Shown here one piece after another: positions 9,470-20,806 of a stretch of 64,000 nt of DNA. The notes beneath the pieces were generated by a model. The model was given only the letters and a program-made list of their open reading frames with translations, did no database searches and was not told the origin of the DNA. The stretch is from positions 1,922,001 through 1,986,000 of the forward strand of contig CP099422.1 in assembly GCA_024114885.1 (NCBI GenBank), in the 5' to 3' direction. The position numbers and the translations under genes are program-made. The stretch comes from Septoria linicola. Its lineage: Eukaryota; Ascomycota; Dothideomycetes; Mycosphaerellales; Mycosphaerellaceae. The first letter of the stretch is position 1, and the number at the start of each line of letters is the position of its first letter.

Positions 9470-10525
9470 CTTGGCTAGATCACAACGATGATAGGTCGAT
9501 CAATGAGTATGAATGAGCAAGATTTCTGATCTAGCACGCGAGCAAGCATACTTATAAAACCCACCGCCTCGCCCGCCAATACCACACTCGTGCATCTACA
9601 CACATCGCTCCGCACATCAACTCTTGTTATCGAACAAGTTTCACACCTCCGTCACTGCTCGTACGCCCTCGCCTGCCTGATCGGGAATGGTATGCCGAGC
9701 AGTAGATGGAGGCCAAGCCATGCACGAAAATGCTTGGACATGCACCTCACGTGTGCGACACAGATACTGATAGACGGTTTCGACCCTGGAGAGGTGGTCG
9801 CTGCGCGGCAGTGGCGTTCTGAAGACGGGTACCTTCCACATTCGAGGGCTTGAGAGCGTGCCATGCCAATGGCTCTATCTACCCGGCGGAAGAGGCGACT
9901 CTTGTTATTCGTATGGCGGTGAGGCTGGGCGCTGCGGCTCAAGAGAGCGGGTCTGTAACCTCGTTTTGTGTGCATGTAGAGTGCTGCGGAGAGCCGAAGA
10001 TGACCGGTCTTTGTTGGTCGATGTAGTGTAGTTGCGCATGCACGTTGTACACAAGGACATGTTCGGAAGATGGTCTCTCGAGATCTGCCATACACCCGGA
10101 AAGGGGAGAAACTATCGGTGTCGATTCGCAACACTGTATGTGCCACTATGCCTGAATGGAGAACTATATTCTCATGGGTACGGTCTCGAACAAGACCGCT
10201 AACGATGATGGCGCGCATAAATCGAGTCCAGTGGTGTAGTACAACGCGAAGTTACCGTAGGCATGCCTGATTGTTGGAGAAAGAAGAAGAGAAGAAGAGC
10301 GAGTGGGCGGAAGGACCTTTTTTGTCTTCGATGCTCGCCCATCATTTACCTAGGAGAGGAGGCCTCGTGACTTGGGATGTTTGTCATGAGTATTAGCATT
10401 AGTGTTAATTAAGGTGAATGGTGGTGGTGAATTGGGAATTTGGTTTAGTTGGCCCGATCAAGGGGAATGGTCGACTTCGCATGTAAAGGAGTATCAAGTA
10501 CCCCAGCATAAAAACACCCTTCAAC
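9470..10525. other. Intergenic
   Basis: This is the promoter of the choice-of-anchor B gene, then sequence with no supported gene. The right end contains purine runs (around 10280-10300) before the tRNA-like element. Confidence 0.45.
9552..9556 (-). promoter_or_regulatory. TATA box for the choice-of-anchor B gene
   Basis: TTTTATAAG is read on the minus strand about 85 bp before the ATG at 9469, a usual distance for a fungal TATA element. Confidence 0.5.
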
Positions 10526-10682
10526 GGCTTCGTGGTGCAGTGGTCAGCACGTCCAACACAAGTGAAGGGCTGGCTCCGCTACGGCGCGATGCCAATTGCT
10601 CGGCATTTCCGGGCCACGGCCGACAGGAGTGATTGGAAGACCTATGTTCGATTCGTAGTGAGGCCGATGATATGATCTTTTT
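10526..10682 (+). ncRNA. tRNA-like Pol III element with a long anticodon-loop insert and T-run terminator
   Basis: A near-complete cloverleaf can be drawn. The acceptor stem GGCTTCG (10526-10532) pairs with TGAGGCC (10659-10665). The D-stem GTGC/GCAC (10535-10550) has loop AGTGGTCA. The anticodon stem TCCAA (10552-10556) pairs with TTGGA (10633-10637). The T-stem CTATG/CGTAG (10642-10658) has loop TTCGATT. The A-box TGGTGCAGTGG and B-box TGTTCGATTCG fit Pol III promoters, and TTTTT at 10678-10682 fits a terminator. The anticodon loop holds 76 nt, as if a ~69-nt intron were present, but no choice of splice gives U33. It is therefore probably a tRNA-derived or decayed element rather than a working tRNA. 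Confidence 0.5.
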
Positions 10683-10863
10683 GCCGTAGAATCAACCTTG
10701 ACGAAAAGGAATCAGCGGGTGTACACTAGTATTGAGGTTTAGACAACTCCAGAGAATTTTTACATCATATACAGATTACTTTACATATATACACTTACAT
10801 ATACAAGGTCCATCCCAAAGCAATATCAAACAAGGAAACAATATCTCCAACGCGATGCTCCCT

Positions 10864-13342
10864 CTACTCCTGCCATTTCCCGCCCACCACCGCACTAGTC
10901 GAACAACTCCTCGGAACAGTGTATACACGATTCGGATCCGCCTCCCACGCCAACAGCGCTTTCGTCGTGGTGTTGTACTTGATGAACTTGTACTCGAACG
11001 TCGCTCCGGCAGTAAGATTCACCGTACCGCTCCAGAGTGGTGTGGTAGAGGTATAGCTCGCAGCAGAGAGGTTGAACGCGTCGGAAGTTTTCCAGCTGCC
11101 GAGCTCGGAGATGGAGCCGACAAGGGATACACTTTCGAGCCATTGGGTTGTGATGACTTGGTTGAATGTTACGGCGACGGTGGAGGCGACGGGGCAGGAT
11201 GATGATGTAGAAGTTGCCGAGCTGGAGGTAGAGGATGGTTGGGTAGAAGATGATGCGGAAGTGATGAGCTTAGCACCATAGACATCGTTGTACACGTTCG
11301 TGCCAACGGAATGTTTGAGGTAGCATGCGACGCCAGAGAGTGAGACGTCGACGCAAGCAGAATTGCTGGCGCAGGCATCGATGCACTGTTTGAAGCCGTT
11401 TGTGGAGCTGACTTGGACTGATGCTAGGTCTCCGCCGAAGTGATCGACGCCGCATTCGATCAGGAAGCTTTTACCGTTGGTACTCGTCGTATATGTTGTG
11501 CCGTTAGTCAAGCCACCGCAAGTCGCAACACTGGTCATTGTCGGAGCAGTGCCATCTGTCGATGAAGTTGAGCTTACTGAAGTCTTGATGGTCGTTGGAC
11601 TCGCCGCACTCGTCGAAGCAGCTTTGGTAGTTGACGACGGGGCAGAGGTTACCGATCGCGTCGAGCTCGTTGAAGTGACCTTTGTCGCAGTCGATGTGGA
11701 TGTTTTCTGCACGTTTGATGTGCTTGATACTACTCTCGCAGTAGTGGTAAGTTCCACTCCTCCAGTATTAGTGTATGCACAGATGTCACTTCCGCTCAAG
11801 CTTGCGCTCAGATACAATGCTCTAGGCAGACCATCCTTGATCACAACTGGAAGGTTACCCGAAGTATCCGTAGTGAAGACGTCGCAGCTCAGTAGATCAG
11901 TGAATCTTGTATTGGCCTTGAACGATGTCTTCGCGACAGGTATCGTGATCTTACCGCTGTTACCAACACCTCGGTTCGTGAAGATGGAGATGAGCGATGA
12001 GGCTGAGGCGCCTTTCCGGGTGACAAGAGTCTGCGAGTCCGAGTAAATGACCGATTGCTTCACTGCCGCGTAAGTGGTGTCTTTGGTGATTGCGAGCCTT
12101 CGTGCGCCATTGAGGCTAGCAATAAATGTGTACAGGGAGGCTTTAGTGCTGTAGCCTGAAGTCCACAAGGGTTCGCGATTGTATGGATCAACAGCTCCTG
12201 AAAAGCCCTGCTCTTGCCCTTGATAGACGATTGGAATGCCATCGTTGAGGACGATGAATGCGATGGCGTTCTTGATTAAGCCTGCATCAGTCGTGATTGA
12301 TGGGAAGCGTGCCTGATCGTGGTTCTCGATGAAATTGCCGAGAAGTGTGATATCCTGGCAAGTCCCAGCGAGCCATTGAATGTTGTTTGCGAGCTCATTC
12401 ATGGTCGCAGTATTAGTGGAAAATGCACGAATCAACCAGTAGTAAGCTGCGTAGTTCAGCATACCAGGCATGTAGTTCTGCCATTTGCACAAAGTGTTGG
12501 GGTTGCCGTCAAGTACCTCGCCGACAGAGTAGATTCCAGAAGCTGAGACGAAACCAGGCCAGAATTCTTGGTTGGTCTGCATAGCACTGTCAAGGCGCAG
12601 CCCGTCAATCGAATAGTCTTGCACGAGCTGCGCAATCCATCGCTGGAATGTCTGCTGCACAATGGCATCTTCTGTTCTCAAGTCAGGCAGAGGTACTTTT
12701 GTGTCACCCATCCAGCAAATCTGCACACTCGTGGCGTTACTGTAGTCGAGTGGGCAGTATGGGTGGTAGTACTTTGCGTCGTTGAACGGAAGCAATTGAT
12801 TGTACTTCACCGCGCTCGGCGCGCTGCTTGATGCCATGTGGTTGGCAACGACATCCACCATGAGGTACTGTTTGCGAGATTAGTATCGGCATCGCATTCC
12901 TGAAATGGCCAACTTACCATGCCACGGGCGTGCAGTCCAGCGGAAAGGGCCTTCAGATCATCTGCAGTACCAAAATTGGAGTTAAGTGAGTAGATGTCTT
13001 GCGCCCAGTATCTTGTGACTGGTCAGTATTGCAATCCTAGGTGAACGTGATTAATACTTACCCGTGGTACGGCCTGCCATATTGCGAGTCTGCTATATTC
13101 TTGACCACAGGGGATATCCAGACTGCTGTGAAGCCCATGCCTTTGATGTAATCCAACTTGTTCAGAATGCCTTGCCATGATCCTCCGCAGTAGTTGCCCC
13201 AATCACAAGATTGGGAAGTCGATCCATTGGCGAGTGCAAATCGATCCGTGAGGACCTGGTAGATTGACTGTGACCGCCATTCCGCAGAGCTGAGAGCAGA
13301 GACAACTCCAGCAAGGAGCGGCAAGGATTGTAAGAGCCGCAT
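10864..13342 (-). CDS. Secreted alpha-amylase GH13 with apple/PAN-like insert and CBM20 starch-binding domain
   Basis: Exons are 13062-13342, 12918-13011 and 10864-12867, giving 792 aa. A signal peptide (MRLLQSLPLLAGVVSALSSA) precedes the GH13 barrel: SIYQVLTDRFAL, GYWAQDIYSLN, LMVDVVANHM. The catalytic residues are the Asp218 nucleophile (GLRLDSA), Glu242 acid/base (VGEVLDG) and Asp309 (FIENHD). After the barrel a Ser/Thr-rich linker leads to a Cys-rich segment of about 90 residues (about 570-660) with FKQCIDACASNSACVDVS and CYLKHS motifs, resembling an apple/PAN domain. A second Ser/Thr linker leads to a C-terminal CBM20 (VTFNQVITTQWLESVSLVG, LGSWKTSDAF, FEYKFIKYN, WEADPNRVYTV). It hydrolyses alpha-1,4 links in starch outside the cell. 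The Cys-rich insert between barrel and CBM20 is unusual. Confidence 0.93.
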
Positions 13343-15833
13343 GCCGAGTGTGTGGTGCCGTGCCGTTGATGCAAACGCTGGGAGCCGACTTTTGATATGT
13401 ACCGAATCGTCGTTCTTTGAACTTCTTGTGGTGTGCACTGCTTCCACACCCTTCACGTCAAGAGTTACCCCGTCTAGACCTGGAACACCTGCTTGATGCC
13501 GAGAGATGTTTCTTTGTTGTGCGCGGGAATGCCTCGAGTTGAAAGCTCTAGAACGCCTTCTGGCCAACTCGAGTCGACAGCATTTCGGACAATGGACAAA
13601 GACAAAGCATCGTCGAGATATAGTCGGCCGAACACCTGTTCGGTCGCTGACGCACTGAATATTTGTCAATTATGGAAGAACAAGTGGACCTACCATAACA
13701 ATGCTGTCCGGCTACATGCTATTGTGCCAAGCGAGATGATGTCGATGGATTGAGGAAATTGGTTGCAGCATTCGCGGCCGGACCCAGTTTCTGGTTGTAG
13801 ATTCGAAGTTGCGAAATAACTGGACTTGAGTATGCCATGTCTCAGGTCACCACTTCGAGTGGGCCTGCAACCAGTCAATCATTACAGTCTGCTTTCCACA
13901 GTTGCCGCATATGCAGAAGTCACACTGTCAATCACGAGGTTGCAGGTGAGATCATCACTGTAGAAGTGTATGCTACCACTCATTGCGCTGCTGCTTCTGG
14001 TATATGCTCCTGCAATACGAGGGTCGAGACCAAGCTTTTGATAGTGGCAGCACAGTTTGGTAAGCGCTATTCTTGACATACTTTGCAGTGACTTGCACGG
14101 CTGGCATAGATTTTTTAGTGACGACACTTGACGATGACTACGATCGCTCGTTGCATCCTGCTTGTCCGTGCTGCAGAGGCTCTAGAGCTGTTCATTCGTG
14201 GCCCTGGTGGGCACTACACCTGCCTTTGCCAGGACAATAGCTCAAGCAGTATTGGACCGCTTCTGCTGCTGCGTGCGATAGACGCATTTTGCCGCGTCTG
14301 ATGCAGCGTTGTAGCAGACGCCTGATCGCTATGTGCGATTGTGTGCTACGTGCGATGCCGTATGCTCCGGGCCCACGCTAGATCTTGGTTACGGCTCCTG
14401 CACGATCAGATCTGTTCTCAGTATTATGAGCTACAACATTGTCAGTCTGATAACATCGAGAGCTGTGCAAGGCCCGTAGAGAGGAAGTCAGCTCATGCTC
14501 GGCGTAACCTTTGGTGCAGACAGGGTCATCGTGGTTGAGGAGAACGACCACGATCCCGGAGCTCGCGGAGCACCCAAGGATCCAAGCTTGAGCACATGCA
14601 AGTGATACCACAGGTGGGGTGTTCCAACGAGTCGGTGCGCCTGCCACGAGCCGCATGTTTTCGGTATCTGCGCAGTCGGCAATCTCACTCCATCTCGGAT
14701 CCGGCTACAGAGGTGCTTTGCAGCTGGCTGTATTGCGTTGAGAGCTTGACGGAGGTGAGTGATGCATTGGGAGGTGCTGGCCGCAGTGGAGGAATGTTGC
14801 AGGAGGACGCCTCCGGACGGATAAATGCCTCAACAACGCTTGGCTAGATCAGGAATCTGGGTGGTGGCTGTAACCTCCAACAGGCTGTTTTTGCGCCTCC
14901 AACAACACGGAGTTGCACGTGCTGGTCGATGAGGGAACATCCTGGGGCAGGTCGAACAGCGATGAGACAGCCGCGCACTTGGTCCACTGCGCAAAAGTGT
15001 ATGCAACAATGCGATGCGATGCGATGCGGTAAGATGAGGAGGTGGGCATGTGAGACGTATCTCTTTCCCTCAATATTGCAGCAGCTTGTCCCTCATCAAG
15101 GTGTAGTCCGGCTGTGGTGGCATTGCCAGATGGCGCCAGCAGTAAATGGCTCTGCAAACATGCAATTGGTGTTGCGGAGAGTTTTGTGAGGATCTCGGCG
15201 CGAGCGTCTAGATGCGTGCATGCCAACGCCCACGAATGCGTAAGCTCAGCTCAGCTCATCAGAGGCATCGTAATCATCAATGTACAGGGCCGCTGCCGTC
15301 TTGACCGTTTGGCAGTGACGGCGAGAAGAGGTACTTGACACACAGATTGCGAATTATTCACATCATATCCAAGAAGCTGTATAACGATTTGCGGACTTGG
15401 CTGTCGATGATGATGTGCTTTGAATCCTGCAGCTCCACACTGTTTCCTGCGACCATGCTGTGATTGGACTAACTTAGAGGCTATCGGTTGCTGCAGCAAG
15501 TCTGGACCCAAGCATAATCACAGGCCGCTCACTCCGAGAGTGTATCTGCGTATCATAGCGTATCGTATCGCATCCTCCTCACTGTTCCCCCTCTACCTCC
15601 CCTCTTACCTGGAGACAACGATGGAGAAAACGTGAGCGAGACACACAGAGACATTGTCACGTTTGCATCGCATTCCTGGGGAAGACAGACAGACAGACGG
15701 GTTCAGCTGGACCGGGAACGTCTGGAACGGCCTGAGCCACAGCCTTGACGACTGACGATCTGGGACCCGGCCAACTTCCATGCATGTTGCATAACTGTCG
15801 GCCTCGCTGAGCCGTTGCAACGATCCTTTCATC
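13343..15833. other. 2.5-kb intergenic region
   Basis: No supported gene lies here. The left end is the amylase promoter. Short simple-sequence tracts occur at about 15010-15030 (GCGATGCGATGCGATGCGG) and about 15545-15570 (TATCGTATCGCATC). Open frames here lack coding character. Confidence 0.45.
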
Positions 15834-17447
15834 ATGGCCTCTCTGCTGCATTCTCACCGCAGCGCTGGCCGCAGCAATACCTCCAACTCATCCTCCACGA
15901 CGACGACGCAGCATACCAAAATATCCACTTCACTGCCCAAGCTGACGCTCTCCACGCGGAATATCCGCTCCGGCTCAAATCGCAATGAAAGCAGTCCGGG
16001 CTCACCGCTATCGCCTGAGACTGCTCGCAGTAGTGCTGCACGACCCAAGCAGAGCAGTAGTCTCAGAGGAGAGCGAGACGTGATGTCTTCTCACAGCAAA
16101 CCATCACCCCTCGCCAACACCAACACGACCACTTCCGGAAAGCAATCTGCTGCTGGCAACCATGCAAAGTTACACAAGCGAGGAGGCTCTGGCTCGTTGC
16201 CAGGTCCACCTTCTCCCTTTGTCTGTGGGAACCAGTTTACCACGCCGTATGCCACATACGAGGAGCCATTTCCGGATGCTACTGCCACCACGACTTCCTC
16301 GACGCCCAAGATCAAGCCGTATCTGAGGAAGATGTCTAGCGCCAAGGAAGACCAGGGCACGATTGACCTCAACAAAAGTCTTGCAGAGAACGAGCGACTG
16401 GCGGGTCTGGGCATTCAGGAGTTTGGCACGAAGTCTGCTGCAGATGTCAGCTTCGGCCACCCTTCGAGAAGACAGACACATGCTCGCAATACGAGTATTG
16501 GATCGCAGGTCTCCAATGGATCAGGCACTTTCCGATCAGGTCAGCCATTCGTACATCCAGCGACCAAGGTACCTAGACCATACACGCCTCCCGCCGCAAG
16601 CTATGCGAGTTCGGTCAACGACGAGTATGCCAACGAGAGCGACGACGTGGTCGAGGATGAATTTCGTCTGGGAGCTGGCTTTCGTACGAAGAGGAGCATG
16701 TCCATCACATCAACCAATCCGACTCCACTATCGCAGTCACATACGGCCAGCGATTTTGGTCTCTTACCCAAGCTGACTAGCGCATCACAATCGAATCTCT
16801 CGATCATGTCCAGAGCTTCGAGCGGATCCGGCAAAAAAGGCCGACCGCGAAGAGGCACAGACCATTCCGACCTCGCCATCTCGCCACAAACCACAGGTCG
16901 ACCCAGCATCGACAAGGCATTCAGCCTGGTTTCTGGCCGACGATCAGACACCGACGCCCCTACTCGAGACGAAGCAATTCGCAACGCCCGCCGCAGGTTT
17001 GAGGAGAAGGAGGCCAAAAAGGACAACAAGCAGCAGAAGCGACGCGAGTCGGAAGAGGCGAAGAAGGAGGCAGCAAGACAGCGGAAACAGTCGTGTGCTA
17101 GTGAACGCGCTGTGAGTAAGAGTGCTCCGCAACGGTCATACTCCGAGGACAAAATTCCGGCAAGAAAGCAGCGCAAGGGCTCGTCAGCTACCGTCCTAAG
17201 CGGAGCACAGCAAGAGGGCACAGATTCCTCAGATGTTCTCTATGCGAGATCATACGAAGATTACCGTCCAGCTCATGCTGCGACTTTGCCCAGATACGGC
17301 GACAGACCTGGCGAGAGCGAAAAGTCTGGTCAAATACAGTCCACCACTACTGCTGCAAAAGAGTCGCAGAACGGGAACTGGCTGCGCTTCAGCACCTGGG
17401 TGCAGACACGCATGCTCAGCTGCGGCGGCGGTGGTCGACGAAGCTGA
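15834..17447 (+). CDS. Ser-rich, basic, intrinsically disordered fungal protein
   Basis: This is a single exon of 537 aa from the ATG at 15834. It is dominated by Ser, Thr, Arg and Pro with many potential phosphosites (SSPGSPLSPET). A charged helical segment near residues 380-425 (ARRRFEEKEAKKDNKQQKRR, SEEAKKEAARQRKQ) is probably coiled coil. The C-terminus is more ordered: NWLRFSTWVQTRMLSCGGGG. No catalytic domain was recognised. The consistent reading frame, good start context (ATCATGG) and coding-like composition support a real gene of unknown function. Confidence 0.75.
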   Translation: MASLLHSHRSAGRSNTSNSSSTTTTQHTKISTSLPKLTLSTRNIRSGSNRNESSPGSPLSPETARSSAARPKQSSSLRGERDVMSSHSKPSPLANTNTTTSGKQSAAGNHAKLHKRGGSGSLPGPPSPFVCGNQFTTPYATYEEPFPDATATTTSSTPKIKPYLRKMSSAKEDQGTIDLNKSLAENERLAGLGIQEFGTKSAADVSFGHPSRRQTHARNTSIGSQVSNGSGTFRSGQPFVHPATKVPRPYTPPAASYASSVNDEYANESDDVVEDEFRLGAGFRTKRSMSITSTNPTPLSQSHTASDFGLLPKLTSASQSNLSIMSRASSGSGKKGRPRRGTDHSDLAISPQTTGRPSIDKAFSLVSGRRSDTDAPTRDEAIRNARRRFEEKEAKKDNKQQKRRESEEAKKEAARQRKQSCASERAVSKSAPQRSYSEDKIPARKQRKGSSATVLSGAQQEGTDSSDVLYARSYEDYRPAHAATLPRYGDRPGESEKSGQIQSTTTAAKESQNGNWLRFSTWVQTRMLSCGGGGRRS

Positions 17448-18361
17448 CAACATGCAAACAGCTGTCCAGCAATGACAGCATTGCTAGCGTGAGAAATGTC
17501 CATCACATGCTGATCGGCATGACGTTGTTCGGATTAAGCGGAGATACTAGTCGTTCGCAACCGGCATATGAAGAGTATGCGAAGAAGATGATGGTGTGGA
17601 ATGTTGTCTTTTGCCGTTTTCAGCGATACATCTCTTGAAAAGGCGCTTTGTTGGATATTGTTTCATGCGCGCATAACTGGATACCCGCACTGGTTCTTGG
17701 ATTTTTGGCATTTTCCTGAAACGGAACTGGTGTTTTTGGGTTCAAGACGAGATACATGAGTGAAGCATCATGAGAAACAGATGATGATGGTATATATGAG
17801 AAGGACATGTCGCGAGATATATGTGAAGGACAGCATGGCGAGGAAGAGAAAAATGGTCGATCATGTAGATCCTCGAAGGAACCACCAACATTACCTTTGC
17901 TCGATTTCTGCCGCGTCCACTTCGCGTTGTATTACTCTCGTCCTTCGTGTTTTAATGGAAGCCGCGCGCGTTGACATGTATTTGAACAAATACCCATTGC
18001 AAGTAGATTCAATGTACGCAGTCTGGTATGGAAAGCGCGATTCGGGAAGAGGCAGTCACGGCTCAACAACCACATCGCGAGGTGACTCATGCCACGTGAA
18101 TCACCTTACACGATCTCCAGTTCCGTCTGCCACCGTCTCTACGCAAAGAAAACCGTTAATCATCATTTGCACAGTCTTCCTCGTGCAGCCCCCGGACTCA
18201 GGTCCGGCTTTGGCAGCACTCCGACATGCCTCCCGGGCCATGGCATGACGCAAGGTCCGCAAGTTTGCAATTCTGTGGAGAACATTGCCATCCGACTCGT
18301 CGAAGTGATTTGCGAATTGCCCAATACAGAAGAGTCGTTGAAGCCCTCTCAACTACTCAAG
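17448..18361. other. Intergenic
   Basis: No supported gene was seen. The last ~270 bp are open in the frame of the following gene from an upstream ATG at 18089, but the encoded text is not conserved-looking. Confidence 0.4.
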
Positions 18362-19383
18362 ATGTCGATACCGATTCCTCGCGTCACGAAAAACAAAATG
18401 GCGATCGATAGCGCTTTCTTCCAGAAACTCGAGAGCCAATTCCCGGGCGCTGGGAGGGGAAGTTGGTATGTGTATGCTGGGTTGGTGTTTCAGACGAACG
18501 ATCGCATGGATTTGATTGAAGTGCTGTGGAAGTATATCAAAATTGCGAGTTTTGATAAGGAGTTGGTGGGGAAGGCGAGGAAGTTGAGGGAGGCGTTGTT
18601 GAAGGCTTCTGCTCTGGTTGGGTTTCCGAAGGTCAGTTGAATGTGGTTGCCTGGAAGTGGATGTTTTGTTGATTGCAATGTTGACTAGATCTGTGTGTAG
18701 GGAATTAATGCGTGCATGGCGTTACGGAAGGCTATCGTTGCACATTCTCCTGAGATCGAAGAGGAATTGAATCAAGACAAGTCGCTCAGGCAATCGTTAC
18801 AACGACCTGAGAAGGACGCCAGAGGGAAGGCTTTTTTCGAGAAGATATATGGTCAGCATACAGATCGTGTACTGGAGAACATGTCGCTTGCATCAGGAGG
18901 TGATTTATCAGAGTGTAAGTCGCGAGTCAGCATAGACGATCAGCTTCACGTTCTCGCTGTCAAGATTATGTGCTGACTATCGTCCTGCGAACTCTAGTCG
19001 CAATCAATGCCATCTACGGGTGAGTCGTGCCCCAACCATATTGCGTGACAATCACTGACCTGTTCGCCAGCGATCTAATGGCTGAAGAGACGAGACTGAA
19101 CGCCAAAGAAACCGGACTGCTAGAATTCCTAGCATGTTACGCATCTGGGTAAGACACTACCATCTAAGAGGAAGTGACTGAAGACGCTGACTGGATCGAC
19201 AGTGGCTCAGCCTGGGCCCAAGCCAAAGGACATATGTATGGAAGCCACAATCTAGGCAACGGTAAGGCAGAAATATACGGCGCCATTAATATCTGCCATG
19301 AGATCGAGAAGCGGTTGTCGATCAAGGTGAATCGAGAGCCGGAAGAGCATTGGGGCTGGGTGTCAAAAGCATATTCATGGTGA
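18362..19383 (+). CDS. AhpD/carboxymuconolactone-decarboxylase-like protein
   Basis: Five exons were read: 18362-18631, 18701-18914, 18998-19019 (a 22-nt micro-exon), 19071-19148 and 19203-19383. All introns are GT-AG and the product is 254 aa. Family-like segments are SWYVYAGLVFQTNDRMDLI, LREALLKASALVGFPKGINA, GKAFFEKIYGQHTDRVLENM, FAINAIYGDLMAEETRLN and KETGLLEFLACYASG. These match fungal AhpD-like proteins of the CMD superfamily. The redox CxxC of bacterial AhpD is not visible, so peroxidase-partner activity should not be assumed. ATGs at 18245 and 18398 are alternative starts. The micro-exon was confirmed by the restored FAINAIYG reading. Confidence 0.78.
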
Positions 19384-20806
19384 GACGGTTTGCAGCACAA
19401 AACCATGGACTCTCTTGCATCGCCCAGTCTGACAGCAGCATCGGCCAGTGTGACAGCAGCATCGACCAGTGTGACAGCAGCAAGAACCTATGTGTCCGGA
19501 TCCCCACTCTATGGGCTCATAAGCCCACACTGCGCAGAACCACGGACACACAGGGCGAACGTGGGAAACAAGCCTTGATGATATTGAATGTCAGGCAGCT
19601 GAGGTATACCTGAACCGAAATCATCGGCATATTTTACCGGATCCAAGGAACGAGTTGGATCAACTGCACACAGGAACAGACATGACTGATCTTTACAAAA
19701 ATTGTGTTATGACTGTATAATTGAGAACAGTAACTTTCATTTGAAGCGTGAGACGAGCCCTCGCGAAGAATGACGACGATGGAGAGGATCGGGTAGATCT
19801 CTATGCCGTAAACGCATGCAGCGACCATCGAGAGTCACCAGATCCCCTCCGCATTGCCCCTGGCTGGAGACTGGGGCATGACCATGTGTAGCTGGTCTAG
19901 AGCTGGATGGCGTCCACGTTCTGTGGCTTCGCGGAATTGGCCGCGGTTGTGGCGCATCATGCCACTCCATGCGTCTATGCCTGGAGTCTTTGAGTAGTAA
20001 CAGTAGCTGGGGCAATCAGAAGAGTCGTACATATGTCTGCTCTTGTGTCACATCGTGGCGGCGCACCGAGGGCCAGATATCGAAATGTGTATACAGAAGA
20101 TCGGCGCCCACTCCGGCCAGCCTCAACTATGGCGGCTGTTCATGCAGCCACCATCACTTCGTATGCCCGTTTAGGCTGGTTAAACCATCGGGTCGCATCG
20201 ATGATGGAGGTGCTCAAAATGCTGCTTCCTGCCAACAGTTGAGACTGACCTCAACGAGTGGACGTGACAGGCGGCGTTGGACCGTTGCATTGAAGGGAGA
20301 GAACCTTGGTGCATCTGGCTCTGAGTCTCCCTCTAGGGCCAGCTCCCGAAGAGTGATTGTTACTCACAAAATCAGCCATGATCACTCGACTAATATCAGC
20401 CCAATTCCACGCTAGTCTGGTATGGCTTGAGGATGCTCGCATTTGATGTTGCCGTGTCTCTAGCTCGACAGACGCCTTGTTGCAGGAACAGCGTTCCAGG
20501 TCAAGCTTACATTTCGGAGTGCCTTGATCGCTCTTCGTCGTGCTCCCGGAACGTCCCAGCCTGTGGTATAAGTCGTAACAAGAACAACGTGGCCATCGTC
20601 TTTCATCCTCGAGGGACACAGTGCCGACTTTAATGCTGCCGGACAGCACAGTCGCGAAGGCACCCAGCACTCCGTGCCACGTCCACATGTGTGAGCAACG
20701 ATGGTGTCGTCGTCGCTGATGTCAGTGGGATGAAGTTCGTCAAGGTCTGAGCTGAGCTGTAGTTGAAAGACACGCCCTCAGGCAGCAATTTTCGTCAGGC
20801 TGTTCC
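19384..20806. other. 1.4-kb intergenic region with 21-bp minisatellite and a weak coding-like stretch
   Basis: A minisatellite lies at 19424-19486. On the minus strand 19634-20032 one frame reads YDSSDCPSYCYYSKTPGIDA and WSGMMRHNRGQFREATERGR, crosses a TGA at 19835-19837, then reads MVAACVYGIEIYPILSIVV. This could be a decayed or mis-spliced small gene, but the support is too weak for a gene call. Confidence 0.35.
19424..19486 (+). repeat. 21-bp minisatellite, three copies
   Basis: Units CCAGTSTGACAGCAGCATCGR occur at 19424-19444, 19445-19465 and 19466-19486. The last copy diverges at its end. It starts 40 bp after the stop of the AhpD-like gene. Confidence 0.75.

Noticed and set aside
19634..20032. 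Possible small gene on the minus strand (DCPSYCYYSKTPGIDAWSGM, then TGA, then MVAACVYGIEIYPI)
   Set aside because: Protein-like but short and interrupted, with no splice signals and no recognised family. Kept only as a note.
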